A DNA stretch of 64,000 bases from Chitinophaga sancti (GCF_034424315.1 NZ_CP139972.1:6642501-6706500); one strand, 5' to 3'; shown: positions 29,563-39,205, counted from the stretch's first letter. The notes: generated from the sequence alone by a model not told the origin. Translations and numbers: made by a program.

Positions 29563-31596
29563 ATGAAACTCAATTTCCTTGCGGGTTGTGGTGTTGCCGT
29601 ATTATCATTCCTGGCAGCATCCGGACACCCCGCTCCACGCCAGGTTTCCTATCAGGCTCCCGTTTACACCAACCTGCCTCTTGGCAGCATCAAGCCTGCC
29701 GGCTGGCTCCGGCATCAGCTCCTCATCATGCAGAACGGCTCCACGGGTCACCTCGATGAATACTATGCTAAAATTAAGAATGACAACGGCTGGCTCGGCG
29801 GCAAAGGCGACGGTTGGGAAGAAACTCCCTACTGGCTCGATGGTGCCCTCCCGCTGGCTTACATTCTCGATGACAAAGCACTCAAAGAAAAGGTGCTCCG
29901 CTATGTAAACTGGACCCTGGACCACCAGCGGCCCAGCGGTTATTTCGGGCCTGTTACCGGTGCTGAAAGAGAAAAGAACAGCAGCGTAGAAGTTGCCACC
30001 GCCACCGATGGCGACGACTGGTGGCCAAAGATGGTCATGCTCAAAGTACTGCAGCAATATTATTCCGCTACCAGCGATCAGCGTGTGATTACCTTCATGA
30101 CCAAATACTTCCGGTACCAGATGAAAGCCCTCGATATTGCCCCTGTGGGCAAATGGACCGACTGGGCAGCCTCCAGGGGTGCGGACAATGTGATGATGGC
30201 CCAATGGCTGTACAGCATTACCAAAGATCCGTTCCTCTTACAGCTGGCAGACAAGATCGAACAGCAATCCTTTCCCTGGACCCGCTGGATGGGTGGGCAT
30301 GAATGGGTGATCAGCACCACTACCTATGCCCACATGGGTAACTGGATGAACCGTCATGGTGTGAATGTTGCCATGGCGCTGAAATCACCTGCTATCAACT
30401 ATCAGCGTACCGGCGATCCGCAGGACCTGAAGGCATTACAAACCGGCTGGCATGACCTCATGACGGTCCATGGCCTGCCTATGGGTATCTTCAGCGGAGA
30501 CGAAGACCTGAATGGTAATGAACCCACCCAGGGGATAGAACTCTGTGGTATCGTAGAAGCCATGTATTCCCTGGAAAACATTATCGCCATCACCGGCGAT
30601 GTGCACTACATGGATGCACTGGAGAAGATGACATTCAACGCCCTGCCTACGCAGACAACCGATGATTATAACAACAGGCAATACTTCCAGGTAGCGAACC
30701 AGGTCCAGATCAGCAAAGGCGTATTCGACTTCTCCCTGCCTTTCAGCAGGGAAATGTGTAACGTGCTGGGAACAGTAAGCGGTTATTCCTGCTGCCTGGC
30801 AAACATGCACCAGGGCTGGACAAAATTCACCTCCCAACTCTGGTACAATACACAGGACAAAGGCCTTGCTGCCCTGTCCTACGCACCAAACAGCCTCACT
30901 ACCAAAGTGGGCGCTGCGCAAACAGAAGTGACCATCCAGGAAGCTACCACATATCCATTCAATGACGAGATCTCCTTCACCGTTTCACTGAAAAAAGCAG
31001 CCAGTTTCCCATTACAGTTACGCATTCCTGCATGGTGTAAAGAAGCTACCATTCTCCTGAATGGACAGCCGCTCCGCAAGGACACTGGTAACCAGGTGAT
31101 CACCATCGACCGTAGCTGGAAGAACAACGACAAGCTGGTATTACAATTACCAATGGATATCACTACCACCGTATGGGGCAGGCATTCCCGTGCAATAGAA
31201 AGAGGACCACTGGTATATGCGCTGAAGCTGAATGAGAGATGGGAAAAGGCAACAGACGAAGTAGAAGGTGAATACTTCAGTGTATATCCTGAAGGGAAAT
31301 GGAACTATGCGCTGATCAGAGACAATGTGGAAAAGCCTGCTGCTCATTTTAAAGCAGCGGTGGTAAAACAGGTGGATGATCAGTTTGTATGGAACCTGGC
31401 GCATGCTCCTGTGACGATCACTGTGCCTGCCAAATCAATTCCTTCCTGGAAAGAACTGAATGGCGTGGCATTTCAGCCACCTACCGACAGGGAAGGAATT
31501 TACAAAGGAAAAGTAGACAATACCGTAGCCGAAATTACACTGGTGCCCTATGGTTGTACCAAAGTGCGCATCGTGGCTTTCCCGGTAGTTCCATAA
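29563..31596 (+). CDS. Secreted GH127-type beta-L-arabinofuranosidase-like enzyme (DUF1680)
   Basis: The frame opens at 29377, but ATG 29563 gives a proper signal peptide (FLAGCGVAVLSFLAASG) and 677 residues. The (alpha/alpha)6 barrel carries GIELC (E326, C328) and YSCCLAN (C410, C411). These match the Glu-x-Cys and Cys-Cys zinc cluster of GH127, where one Cys is the nucleophile. GH127 and relatives remove beta-L-arabinofuranose, or aceric acid in rhamnogalacturonan II. A C-terminal beta domain follows. The next gene encodes a GH78 rhamnosidase 22 bp downstream, so the pair fits pectin side-chain removal, complementing the PL11 operon. Confidence 0.85.
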   Translation: MKLNFLAGCGVAVLSFLAASGHPAPRQVSYQAPVYTNLPLGSIKPAGWLRHQLLIMQNGSTGHLDEYYAKIKNDNGWLGGKGDGWEETPYWLDGALPLAYILDDKALKEKVLRYVNWTLDHQRPSGYFGPVTGAEREKNSSVEVATATDGDDWWPKMVMLKVLQQYYSATSDQRVITFMTKYFRYQMKALDIAPVGKWTDWAASRGADNVMMAQWLYSITKDPFLLQLADKIEQQSFPWTRWMGGHEWVISTTTYAHMGNWMNRHGVNVAMALKSPAINYQRTGDPQDLKALQTGWHDLMTVHGLPMGIFSGDEDLNGNEPTQGIELCGIVEAMYSLENIIAITGDVHYMDALEKMTFNALPTQTTDDYNNRQYFQVANQVQISKGVFDFSLPFSREMCNVLGTVSGYSCCLANMHQGWTKFTSQLWYNTQDKGLAALSYAPNSLTTKVGAAQTEVTIQEATTYPFNDEISFTVSLKKAASFPLQLRIPAWCKEATILLNGQPLRKDTGNQVITIDRSWKNNDKLVLQLPMDITTTVWGRHSRAIERGPLVYALKLNERWEKATDEVEGEYFSVYPEGKWNYALIRDNVEKPAAHFKAAVVKQVDDQFVWNLAHAPVTITVPAKSIPSWKELNGVAFQPPTDREGIYKGKVDNTVAEITLVPYGCTKVRIVAFPVVP

Positions 31597-31618
31597 AATC
31601 ACTTAAAAGCTAGCAACC

Positions 31619-33880
31619 TTGCAACGTATTTTATTTTGCCTGCTCTGCTGCCTGCCCGGTTTCCTGTCTGCACAGGTGAACTGGTCCGGTAGCTGGATCA
31701 CGAATACCACAGATACCACGCTTTCGAAAGCACCTTTTTTCAGGAAAGTATTTCACACGGGTAAGCCATTGCAAAATGCAGTGGCTTACGTATCCGGCGT
31801 AGGGTATCATGTATTGTATGTAAACGGGAAACCTGTCACCGATGCAGTGCTGGAACAGGGGTATACCCGTTATGACAAAAGACTGCTGTACAATACCTAC
31901 GACATTACTTCATTGCTGGCCAATGGCGACAACGTAGTAGCAGCAGAACTGGGTAATGGCTGGTATAATATCCAATCCCATGCAGTATGGGAATTTCATA
32001 AAGCTCCCTGGCGCAATACGCCCCGCATGCTCATCAACATCGTGCTCACTTACAAGGATGGCAGCAGGGAAACCATCGTTACTGATCGCAGCTGGAAATG
32101 TACCACGGGACCTAGCCAGTACAACAACCTGTACACCGGCGAGATCTATGATGCCCGGGCAGAACTGCCGGGCTGGAATAAACCGGGCTACAACGATGCC
32201 GGCTGGCAGGCCGCCCTTGAAACCAATTCTCCCGGCGGCATATTAGTACCACAGGAAATGCCGGGCATTAAAATTATCCGGCGCATCAAACCTGTGAGTG
32301 TAAAACAGGTGGATAAGGATGAATATCTCTTTGATATGGGGCAGAACTTTGCCGGCGTAGTCACCTTAAAAGTGAAAGGCGCAGCAGGCACAAAAGTGAC
32401 CCTTTCTTACCGGGAAGTGCTGAAAGATGGAAAGATCGACCTTGCGCACAATACAGAACACATGCGCAGCTGGCCGGGTGAACTGCCTTTCCAGACGGAT
32501 ATTTATATCCTGAAAGGTGGTGGAATGGAAACATTTACACCACAGTTTACCTACCATGGTTTTCAATATGTATCAGTAAAAACTACTGCTGCTATAAAAC
32601 TGGATAAGAGCTCACTGGAAGGCTTATTCTACAGCACCGCCTTTGAAGAAGCTGGTCACTTCAGCAGCTCAGATCCGATGATCAATAAGCTATACGATGC
32701 CGCCCGTCAATCATACAGGAGTAATTTCCTGAGCATCCCTACAGACTGTCCGCAGCGTGAAAAGAATGGCTGGACAGCAGATGCTCATATCTCAGCAGAG
32801 ATTGGCCTGTGGAACTACAAGTCTGCATCAGGCTATCGCAAGTGGCTGAACGACATCCGGGATGCGCAGGCGCCCAATGGTGCAATACCGGGTATCGTAC
32901 CTTCTAATGGCTGGGGTTCTGATAGCAGGGATTATACGTTTGGACCTGCCTGGGGAAGTGCACTGCCTATCATCACCTGGTATTTATATGTGTATGAAGG
33001 TGACACTGCTGCCATCAGGGAGAACTATGATGCGATTAAAAAATATACAGACCTGCTCACCAATGGCGCAGAGAATTATATTTTTAAAAAGGGATTGGGT
33101 GACTGGATGTCGATCGTAGAGACCCCCGTACCATTTACATCAACTGCCTGTTATTATACAGATGCGGTATTGGTATCAAAAATGGCAGGTATCCTGGGTA
33201 AGAACGAAGATGCGGCTGCTTATGCTGCATTAGCTGAAAAGATCAGTACTGCTTTCAACAAGGAGTATTATGATCCGCAAACCATGCAGTACGGTGTAAC
33301 GACAGCTACCGCACTCAGTACAACCGTTTACCACAAGCTGGTGCCTGCACCGGCACTGAACAAGACAGTAGCACAACTGGCAAAGAAGATCACCGACAAT
33401 CATTACCATGCAGATTTTGGGGTGCTGGGTACCAAGTATGTATTGCCATCACTGAGTGATAACGGGCATGTAGAACTGGCCATGAAAATGCTGACTGATA
33501 CAGGTTATGCCGGTTGGGCACATTGGATTGCAAATGGGGCCACTACACTGTTTGAAGACTGGCCGGGCCAATACACCCACAATCATATTTTCTTTGGTGA
33601 TTATTGTGCATGGTTCTACAAAACGCTTGCAGGCATTCGCCCGGATGAAACAGCACCCGGGTTCAAACATTTCTTTATTCAGCCTTCCTTTGTATCTCAG
33701 CTTACATTTGCAAAAGCTGATTATCAGTGCAGGTATGGAAAGATTGTTTCCAGCTGGAAACGTGTGGGCAAACAGGTGATCCTGGAAATGGAAGTACCAC
33801 CCAATACAACAGCCACATTACGCTTAGAGGGTAAGGAAGATAAGCTCTTGCAACCCGGCAGGCATAAGCTGACTATATAA
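31619..33880 (+). CDS. Secreted GH78 alpha-L-rhamnosidase
   Basis: 753 residues starting at TTG 31619; an in-frame TAA at 31604-31606 rules out an earlier start and the TTG gives a signal peptide cleaved near LSA-QVNW. Bacterial rhamnosidase N-terminal beta domains precede the (alpha/alpha)6 barrel. The conserved TDCPQREKNGWTADAH (from residue ~376) and the acidic segment GDWMSIVETP carry the catalytic acids. The C-terminal beta domain has the usual CRYGKIVSSW. It releases terminal alpha-L-rhamnose from pectin. Directly downstream of GH127, likely cotranscribed, and closed by a strong palindrome. Confidence 0.92.
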   Translation: MQRILFCLLCCLPGFLSAQVNWSGSWITNTTDTTLSKAPFFRKVFHTGKPLQNAVAYVSGVGYHVLYVNGKPVTDAVLEQGYTRYDKRLLYNTYDITSLLANGDNVVAAELGNGWYNIQSHAVWEFHKAPWRNTPRMLINIVLTYKDGSRETIVTDRSWKCTTGPSQYNNLYTGEIYDARAELPGWNKPGYNDAGWQAALETNSPGGILVPQEMPGIKIIRRIKPVSVKQVDKDEYLFDMGQNFAGVVTLKVKGAAGTKVTLSYREVLKDGKIDLAHNTEHMRSWPGELPFQTDIYILKGGGMETFTPQFTYHGFQYVSVKTTAAIKLDKSSLEGLFYSTAFEEAGHFSSSDPMINKLYDAARQSYRSNFLSIPTDCPQREKNGWTADAHISAEIGLWNYKSASGYRKWLNDIRDAQAPNGAIPGIVPSNGWGSDSRDYTFGPAWGSALPIITWYLYVYEGDTAAIRENYDAIKKYTDLLTNGAENYIFKKGLGDWMSIVETPVPFTSTACYYTDAVLVSKMAGILGKNEDAAAYAALAEKISTAFNKEYYDPQTMQYGVTTATALSTTVYHKLVPAPALNKTVAQLAKKITDNHYHADFGVLGTKYVLPSLSDNGHVELAMKMLTDTGYAGWAHWIANGATTLFEDWPGQYTHNHIFFGDYCAWFYKTLAGIRPDETAPGFKHFFIQPSFVSQLTFAKADYQCRYGKIVSSWKRVGKQVILEMEVPPNTTATLRLEGKEDKLLQPGRHKLTI

Positions 33881-33905
33881 ATTCTTTCGAATTTAAAGCC
33901 GGCCA

Positions 33906-33944
33906 TTAATTCTTGCTGATGCCTCAGGCATCAGCAAGAATTAA
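33906..33944. terminator. 39-bp perfect palindrome between convergent genes
   Basis: Two 19-bp arms around a single central base. It sits between the GH78 stop and the stop of the convergent propeller gene (33948). As RNA it would form a very stable hairpin ending in AATTAA; a bidirectional terminator is the simplest reading. Confidence 0.7.
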
Positions 33945-33947
33945 TAA

Positions 33948-34787
33948 TCATTTAAAAATATGCGGGTAAAAAAACAGATCAGGGTTCTTCCCTTCACTAA
34001 TTGTCAGGTATCCTTTATTATCTACACTGATCGTAACTCCTTCACCCTGTTTCTCCTCCACGTATGGCAACAAGGTTGCCGGTCTTGCCATGGTCACTTC
34101 AATCGCTTCATTCCCTTTACGGTGCCAGTAGTAGATATGAGCTCTATCCTTGATCACAATGTGCGCTCCGTTTTGAGAAATATCTGCTGCAGTGACCCAC
34201 GTATAGGGCAAGGTCAATACTTTCTCCATCGTTACCTGCTGCTGGTCTGTAAAGTTAAAATACTGTGCAGGCACCTTATACAGGCTCACCTGTTTTTCTC
34301 TTTTACTGAGCACATAGAAACATTTTCCAACCGGGTCTACCATCAATGATTCCGCATCCCTGGGGCCATCGGGGAACTGGATATAAAGTGCATCAGCATG
34401 CACTGTTGCTTTCTCATCGGGCACTTTTAAGGGTGCGGGAAAACGGTAGATCTGCATAGGGATTTTCAGGCGCAGGTTATTCCCAATATCCGCTACATAT
34501 ACATAGTGCTTACCACCGGGGCCAATATTCTCAGCAATGTCTTCCCAATCCCTGTTTACAGAACCTTTCAGTTTCACACTGCTTACCAGTTGGCCATTAC
34601 TATCCAGCAGGTATACTTCATTCTTTCCACCGCTGTCGTTATGTGTCCAGAAGTAACCCGGCAGGGTCGCGCTGGCTGCCAGGCCAGAGGCTTCATCCAC
34701 CTTATCAGATTTCACTTTCCCTAACACCTGCGGCGTTTGTGCCATAAGTGGCAGATTTATAAGCAGTAATATCGATAGCATTCTCAT
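33948..34787 (-). CDS. Secreted beta-propeller protein of unknown function
   Basis: 279 residues with a signal peptide (LSILLLINLPLMA-QTP). The motifs EASGLAAS, FWTHNDSGGKNEVYLLD, RDWEDIAENIGP and YVADIGNNLR recur in a widespread family of secreted six-bladed propeller proteins. No catalytic residues can be named. It is a single gene on the minus strand between two glycosidase units and may be unrelated to them. A start two codons later (MLSILLL) is equally possible. Confidence 0.7.
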   Translation of the reverse strand: MRMLSILLLINLPLMAQTPQVLGKVKSDKVDEASGLAASATLPGYFWTHNDSGGKNEVYLLDSNGQLVSSVKLKGSVNRDWEDIAENIGPGGKHYVYVADIGNNLRLKIPMQIYRFPAPLKVPDEKATVHADALYIQFPDGPRDAESLMVDPVGKCFYVLSKREKQVSLYKVPAQYFNFTDQQQVTMEKVLTLPYTWVTAADISQNGAHIVIKDRAHIYYWHRKGNEAIEVTMARPATLLPYVEEKQGEGVTISVDNKGYLTISEGKNPDLFFYPHIFK

Positions 34788-34886
34788 ACTACGATACTAC
34801 GATTATTTATCTGTCCGGCCATCCATTAGCGATTCTTTCAACAAATGTTTTTTTATATTTTTAGTCCTCTCAAAAAAAAGAACGAT

Positions 34887-37094
34887 ATGCAACTAAACAG
34901 GCTGCTACTGGGTATGGCACTATTTGCCGCTCCATTTGCACGAGGACAAAGTACAAATAGCAATGTCAACTATGTAGATCCCACCATTGGTAGTGTAGGC
35001 ATCATCCTGGAGCCAACCCGTCCGGCAGTACACCTGCCCAATAGTATGGTAAGGGTATTCCCGATCCGCAGAGATCAGCTGGATGACCGCATTCACACTT
35101 TCCCGCTCACGATCGCATCGCACCGGCAGGAAAGTCTCTTTGGCATGATGCCGGTTTCTGGCGACGATTATTTCGCACCCCGTGTATGGGATAGGGAGCG
35201 TACCACCCCTTATTACTACAGCACTTTCCTGGACGATGCGGACCAGGTAGAGTTTACACCAGCAGCACGCAGCGGGTATTTCAAATTTCATTTCCAGGGA
35301 AAGGAGAAGCATTATCTCCGCTTTCAGCCTTTGAATGGTAAAGGCACCATAGAAGCTACAGCCGGCAAACAGGTGATCACCGGTACTGAGCAATTCCACG
35401 ACATGGCAGCTTACTTTTATGCAGAGCTGAGCACACCGGTAGTGGGTGTGCAAACTTTAGATAAAGAAGGTCAAAAGATATTGCTGGCGGAGGTGCCGGC
35501 AGAAACAGCGATTAAATACGGGGTGTCTTTTGTAAGTATTGAGCAGGCGAAAATAAACCTGCAAAAGGAGATTCCTGACTGGAACTTTGATGCACTGAAA
35601 GATAAGGCATTTAAAGCATGGGATAAGGTATTGGGCCAGATCAATGTAAAAGGCGGCACACCGGCCCAGAAGAGAGTATTCTATACTTCCCTCTACCGTT
35701 CTTATGAGCGCATGATCAACATCAACGAGTATGGCAAGTATTATAGTGCTTATGATCATAAGGTACATACCTCAGATAAGCCTTTTTACGCGGATAACTG
35801 GCTTTGGGATACCTACATTGCCCTGGAACCATTACAGACGCTTTTACACCCTGCCGCAGAGGCAGATAAGATCAGTTCTTATATCCAGATGTACGAACAG
35901 GGTGGCTGGATGCCGTCTTTTGCCCTGGTAACCGGTGATCACGCCTGTATGACGGGCAATCATGCGGCTGCATGGATGGCGGATGCCTGGTTCAAAGGGG
36001 TACATAATTTTGATGTAGCCAAAGCTTATGAGGGCTTGAAAAAGAATGCGCTGGAAGCGACACTTTTGCCCTGGAGAAATGGCCCTGGTACAGAACTGGA
36101 TGCATTTTACAACAAGCATGGCTATATGCCATCCCTGAAACCGGGAGAGAAAGAGTGGGTGAGTGAGGTGCATGGTTTTGAACGCAGGCAGGCGGTAGCA
36201 GTGACGCTGGAGAATAGTTTTGATGACTGGTGTATTGCCCAACTGGCAGTACCGGCAGGTAAAAAGGAAGACGTACCGTTGTTTTTAAAGCGTGCGGCCA
36301 ATTATAAGAACGTATTCCGTGCAGATAAGGGCTTTATGTGGCCCAAGGATTCTGCCGGTAACTGGATAGAGCCATTTGACCCCAAATTCTCAGGTGGTCA
36401 GGGTGGTCGTGATTATTTCACAGAGAACAATGCTTATACCTATAATTGGGATGTAAAGCATGACCTGAGGGGTTTATTTGGCCTGATGGGCGGCCGTGCG
36501 GCAGCAGAGGCAAACCTGGATCGGCTGTTCCGCGAAGGGTTGGGAAGGAGCAAATACCAGTTGTGGTATACATTCCCGGATGCAACGGGCCTGGTAGGTC
36601 AGTTTGTAATGGGGAATGAGCCGAGTTTCCATATCCCTTACCTGTACAATTACCTGGGGGCACCCTGGAAGACGCAGAAGCGCATCCGCATGCTGCTGGA
36701 TACCTGGTATACAGATAACCTGTTTGGTATTCCGGGTGATGAAGATGGGGGTGGTATGACGGCGTTTGTGGTGTTTTCCATGATGGGATTCTGCCCTGTG
36801 ACGCCTGGTATACCTCAGTATAATATTGGTAGCCCGGTGTTTACGCAGGTAACGATCCAATTGGAGAATGGAAAGGTGTTTACGATTAATGCGCCTAAGA
36901 GTTCAGGGGAGAATAAGTATATCCAAAGTGCGAAAATGGATGGGAAGGTGTTGAATCAGCCCTGGTTTACGCACCAGGAGGTGTTGAAAGGAGGGGTGTT
37001 GGAGCTGGAGATGGGAGCGGCCCCGAATAAGCAGTGGGGAAGTGGAGAGCAGGCGACACCACCATCTTCAATTGATTATAAATCAGGCGAATAG
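34887..37094 (+). CDS. Secreted GH92 family glycosidase (alpha-mannosidase-like)
   Basis: ATG 34887 gives a signal peptide (LLLGMALFAAPFARG-Q) and 735 residues; the upstream in-frame codons lack signal character. Family features: YVDPTIGSVG at the mature N terminus, LWDTYIALEPLQTLLHP, MYEQGGWMPSFALVTGD, NHAAAWMADAW, and the GDEDGGGMTAFVVFSMMGF-P segment near the C terminus. GH92 enzymes are calcium-dependent exo-alpha-mannosidases. The N-terminal part (LEPTRPAVHLPNSMVRVFP) is typical of a Bacteroidota subgroup that is not well characterised, so the linkage and even the sugar are uncertain. Confidence 0.85.
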   Translation: MQLNRLLLGMALFAAPFARGQSTNSNVNYVDPTIGSVGIILEPTRPAVHLPNSMVRVFPIRRDQLDDRIHTFPLTIASHRQESLFGMMPVSGDDYFAPRVWDRERTTPYYYSTFLDDADQVEFTPAARSGYFKFHFQGKEKHYLRFQPLNGKGTIEATAGKQVITGTEQFHDMAAYFYAELSTPVVGVQTLDKEGQKILLAEVPAETAIKYGVSFVSIEQAKINLQKEIPDWNFDALKDKAFKAWDKVLGQINVKGGTPAQKRVFYTSLYRSYERMININEYGKYYSAYDHKVHTSDKPFYADNWLWDTYIALEPLQTLLHPAAEADKISSYIQMYEQGGWMPSFALVTGDHACMTGNHAAAWMADAWFKGVHNFDVAKAYEGLKKNALEATLLPWRNGPGTELDAFYNKHGYMPSLKPGEKEWVSEVHGFERRQAVAVTLENSFDDWCIAQLAVPAGKKEDVPLFLKRAANYKNVFRADKGFMWPKDSAGNWIEPFDPKFSGGQGGRDYFTENNAYTYNWDVKHDLRGLFGLMGGRAAAEANLDRLFREGLGRSKYQLWYTFPDATGLVGQFVMGNEPSFHIPYLYNYLGAPWKTQKRIRMLLDTWYTDNLFGIPGDEDGGGMTAFVVFSMMGFCPVTPGIPQYNIGSPVFTQVTIQLENGKVFTINAPKSSGENKYIQSAKMDGKVLNQPWFTHQEVLKGGVLELEMGAAPNKQWGSGEQATPPSSIDYKSGE

Positions 37095-37134
37095 GAATTA
37101 TTGGAGGCCATCCATGGCTTTTTGATTCATCTTT

Positions 37135-37161
37135 GAAGGCTATCCGTGAAGGATGGCCTTC
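37135..37161 (+). terminator. Intrinsic terminator after the GH92 gene
   Basis: GAAGGCTATCC pairs with GGATGGCCTTC (one T-G pair) around a 5-nt loop, followed by a T-rich tail. Confidence 0.65.
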
Positions 37162-37227
37162 TTTGTTCTCAGGAAATAGGTTTCATCTCCTTGGTGAATT
37201 CCTTTTTTCATGAATATTTTAAGATCA

Positions 37228-37521
37228 TTACAGGTCTTCCAGGATCAGTTTCCCCAATTCCCTGATCGCATCTTCATTTCTTTTGTAATATGTCCACTGG
37301 CCCTGCCTGGTCACGGTAAGCAGTCCTGTTCGCTGTAAAAGCGACAAATACTCAGAGGCAGTTGATTGTGTAACTCCCATTTTGAGTTGGATTTGTCCTA
37401 CACATACGCCATTTTCACAGCAGCCTTCTGCCGGGAAATTCCTGGTCGGGTCTTTCAGCCATTGTAAAATCTGAAGCCTTGCTTTGTTGGATAATGCTTT
37501 GAATACTTCCACGTGTTCCAT
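37228..37521 (-). CDS. ArsR family winged-helix transcriptional regulator
   Basis: Start set at MEHVEVFKALSNKARLQILQWL, which is the normal N terminus of this family and gives 97 residues; the frame extends 16 codons upstream. The recognition helix is in VGQIQLKMGVTQSTASEYLSLLQRTGLL. C-terminal RQGQWTYYKRNEDAI is the wing. The cysteine pair in EGCCENGVCVG could bind a metal or redox signal, but this is only suggestive. It is divergent from an uncharacterised gene and probably represses it or a distant DoxX/SDR-type target. Confidence 0.85.
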   Translation of the reverse strand: MEHVEVFKALSNKARLQILQWLKDPTRNFPAEGCCENGVCVGQIQLKMGVTQSTASEYLSLLQRTGLLTVTRQGQWTYYKRNEDAIRELGKLILEDL

Positions 37522-37618
37522 ACTACAAAGGTATCGGAAAATAGCGATTTTATCATACTGTTGTATCAATTCAGCAAATAAGGAGAACTTTATATCAGAT
37601 CAGTTTAAACCTTACCCC

Positions 37619-38242
37619 ATGCATTATAGACTAGCAGTTACCCCAGTCGAAAACTTCCGGATCAGAGAGGTAATACCCCTAAAATATTGCCAGTTTGTAA
37701 AACGGTTTGCCAAACCCTATTTACATAAGTCCAATTATGTGAATATGCTCTACCAGGAGCGGAATATGGATGGATTCGCCCTGGTGAGGGTATTATTCTT
37801 TATTAAACAGCCCGTATTGGTAGTGGTGACAGAAGATTCACCGAGAACTGTCATTCAGGAGATCCTGAGCGGGCATATGGAGCTACTTTTCAAGGGACAG
37901 AAACCGCTGTTATTACAGCCGGGTGGATACGATATTTTTCAGCTTAGTACTGACGAGTATGCTCTTGTTATGCAGCCGGGCATTTGCGAGATGCTTCGGT
38001 TCGAATTTGAAGAGTCGGTTATGAAAACGGTCAGTAAAACAGCCACTGTTAAACAGTGGCTGGATAAGCTGAAGTCGGGAAAGTCAGCTTATTTTGGCCA
38101 CAGGCCGGTAGATGAGAAATTGGAGGCCCTGCAGGGAGAGATGCAGTATTGCCGTGCATTTACGGATGAAGAGCAGGAGTGGTTTAATGATAAGCTGGAT
38201 GAGGTGTTTGAAATGGTAACGGAGCAGGGGGTACTGAGGTAG
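37619..38242 (+). CDS. Uncharacterised protein resembling an AraC-type sensor domain without HTH
   Basis: Start set at ATG 37619, after the divergent ArsR gene; the frame extends upstream through it without good coding features. 207 residues. The central part (LFKGQKPLLLQPGGYDIFQLSTDEY) and the VKQWLDKLKSGKSA segment resemble the N-terminal ligand-sensing region of AraC-type regulators that are frequent in Chitinophaga, but the two helix-turn-helix repeats are absent and the stop comes right after the expected linker. It could be a truncated regulator or a stand-alone sensor. I cannot assign a function. Confidence 0.55.
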   Translation: MHYRLAVTPVENFRIREVIPLKYCQFVKRFAKPYLHKSNYVNMLYQERNMDGFALVRVLFFIKQPVLVVVTEDSPRTVIQEILSGHMELLFKGQKPLLLQPGGYDIFQLSTDEYALVMQPGICEMLRFEFEESVMKTVSKTATVKQWLDKLKSGKSAYFGHRPVDEKLEALQGEMQYCRAFTDEEQEWFNDKLDEVFEMVTEQGVLR

Positions 38243-38336
38243 CTACACCCTGGATAGTTTGTATGATACCTCTTTCTGAACAGCCTGTGCCTGGCATTCT
38301 TTGAATTTTACATCCATTCCTTTAATATTTGCAATT

Positions 38337-38486
38337 TTTCTGTGTGGATAAGTATGACCTTTGAGTTATCAAACTAAAACAAAGGAAATATGAAAACGCT
38401 CACAGGGAAAATTTCTGTGTGGATAAGTATGACCTTTGAGTTATTAAACTAAAACAAAGGAAATATGAAAACGCTCACAGGGAAAA
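38337..38486 (+). repeat. 75-bp tandem duplication of the SDR leader and start codon
   Basis: Copy 1 is 38337-38411, copy 2 is 38412-38486, with one mismatch (C at 38370, T at 38445). The unit contains the 5' leader, the start codon and the first seven codons of the SDR gene. The near identity means the duplication is recent. Confidence 0.95.
38390..38452 (+). CDS. 20-codon leader ORF created by the tandem duplication
   Basis: The ATG of the first repeat copy opens a frame that starts with the SDR N terminus (MKTLTGK), runs through the duplicated leader and stops at TAA 38450-38452, 12 bp before the real SDR start at 38465. Because 75 is divisible by 3 the frames agree. If translated it may alter SDR expression by reinitiation; it is an accidental ORF, not a conserved gene. 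Confidence 0.5.
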   Translation: MKTLTGKISVWISMTFELLN

Positions 38487-39205
38487 TAATTTTGGTAACA
38501 GGTGCGTCGAGGGGCATTGGTGCGGCCATCGCACAAAAACTGGCTGCTGAAGGTGCAACCGTAGTCGTTAACTATGCAGGCAATAAAGAAGCGGCAGATA
38601 AAACAGTAGCGGCGATAAAAGAATTGGGTGTGGAGGCCATGGCGATACAGGCGGATGTGAGTAAATCTGACGAGGTGAAAAAGATGTTCGATACGGTGAT
38701 CGCACAATATGGGAGGATGGATGTGCTGATTAATAATGCGGGTATCCTGTTGTATAAATTAATCAAAGACACAAGTGATGAGGATTTTGACAGGCAGTTT
38801 GCGATAAATGTCAAAGGTACTTTCAATACGATGCGCGAGGCAGCTACAAGGCTCGCTGATAATGGAACTATAATTAATTTTTCTTCTACTACTACACGTT
38901 TATTATTACCGACTTATGGACCTTATGTGGCTACCAAGGGCGCGGTAGAGCAGATGACGCGTGTGTTTGCGAAAGAGGTGGGAGCGAGAGGGATTAATGT
39001 AAATGTGGTGTCTCCTGGTCCGACTAATACAGAGTTGTTTTTGAATGGAAAAACACAGGAGGCATTGGATAGATTAGCGGGATTGTCAGCATTTAACAGG
39101 ATTGGTGAGCCGGAGGATATTGCGAAAGTGGTAGCGTTTTTGGTGAGTGATGATGCGAAGTGGATTAGTGGGCAGAATATTGGGGCGAATGGAGGAATGG
39201 CTTAG
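38465..39205 (+). CDS. Short-chain dehydrogenase/reductase (SDR)
   Basis: 246 residues, classical SDR. The NAD(P)-binding motif is TGASRGIGAAIA (residues ~11-22). NNAG follows near residue 88, the catalytic Ser lies in INFSSTT (~140), and Tyr-Lys in YGPYVATKG (~153-157). The C-terminal SGQNIGANGGMA is typical. It reduces or oxidises a carbonyl/alcohol substrate with a nicotinamide cofactor, and resembles 3-oxoacyl reductase-like SDRs of stress-inducible type. Its 5' region is tandemly duplicated. The start at 38465 is preferred over the first-copy ATG at 38390, which hits a stop. Confidence 0.9.
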   Translation: MKTLTGKIILVTGASRGIGAAIAQKLAAEGATVVVNYAGNKEAADKTVAAIKELGVEAMAIQADVSKSDEVKKMFDTVIAQYGRMDVLINNAGILLYKLIKDTSDEDFDRQFAINVKGTFNTMREAATRLADNGTIINFSSTTTRLLLPTYGPYVATKGAVEQMTRVFAKEVGARGINVNVVSPGPTNTELFLNGKTQEALDRLAGLSAFNRIGEPEDIAKVVAFLVSDDAKWISGQNIGANGGMA

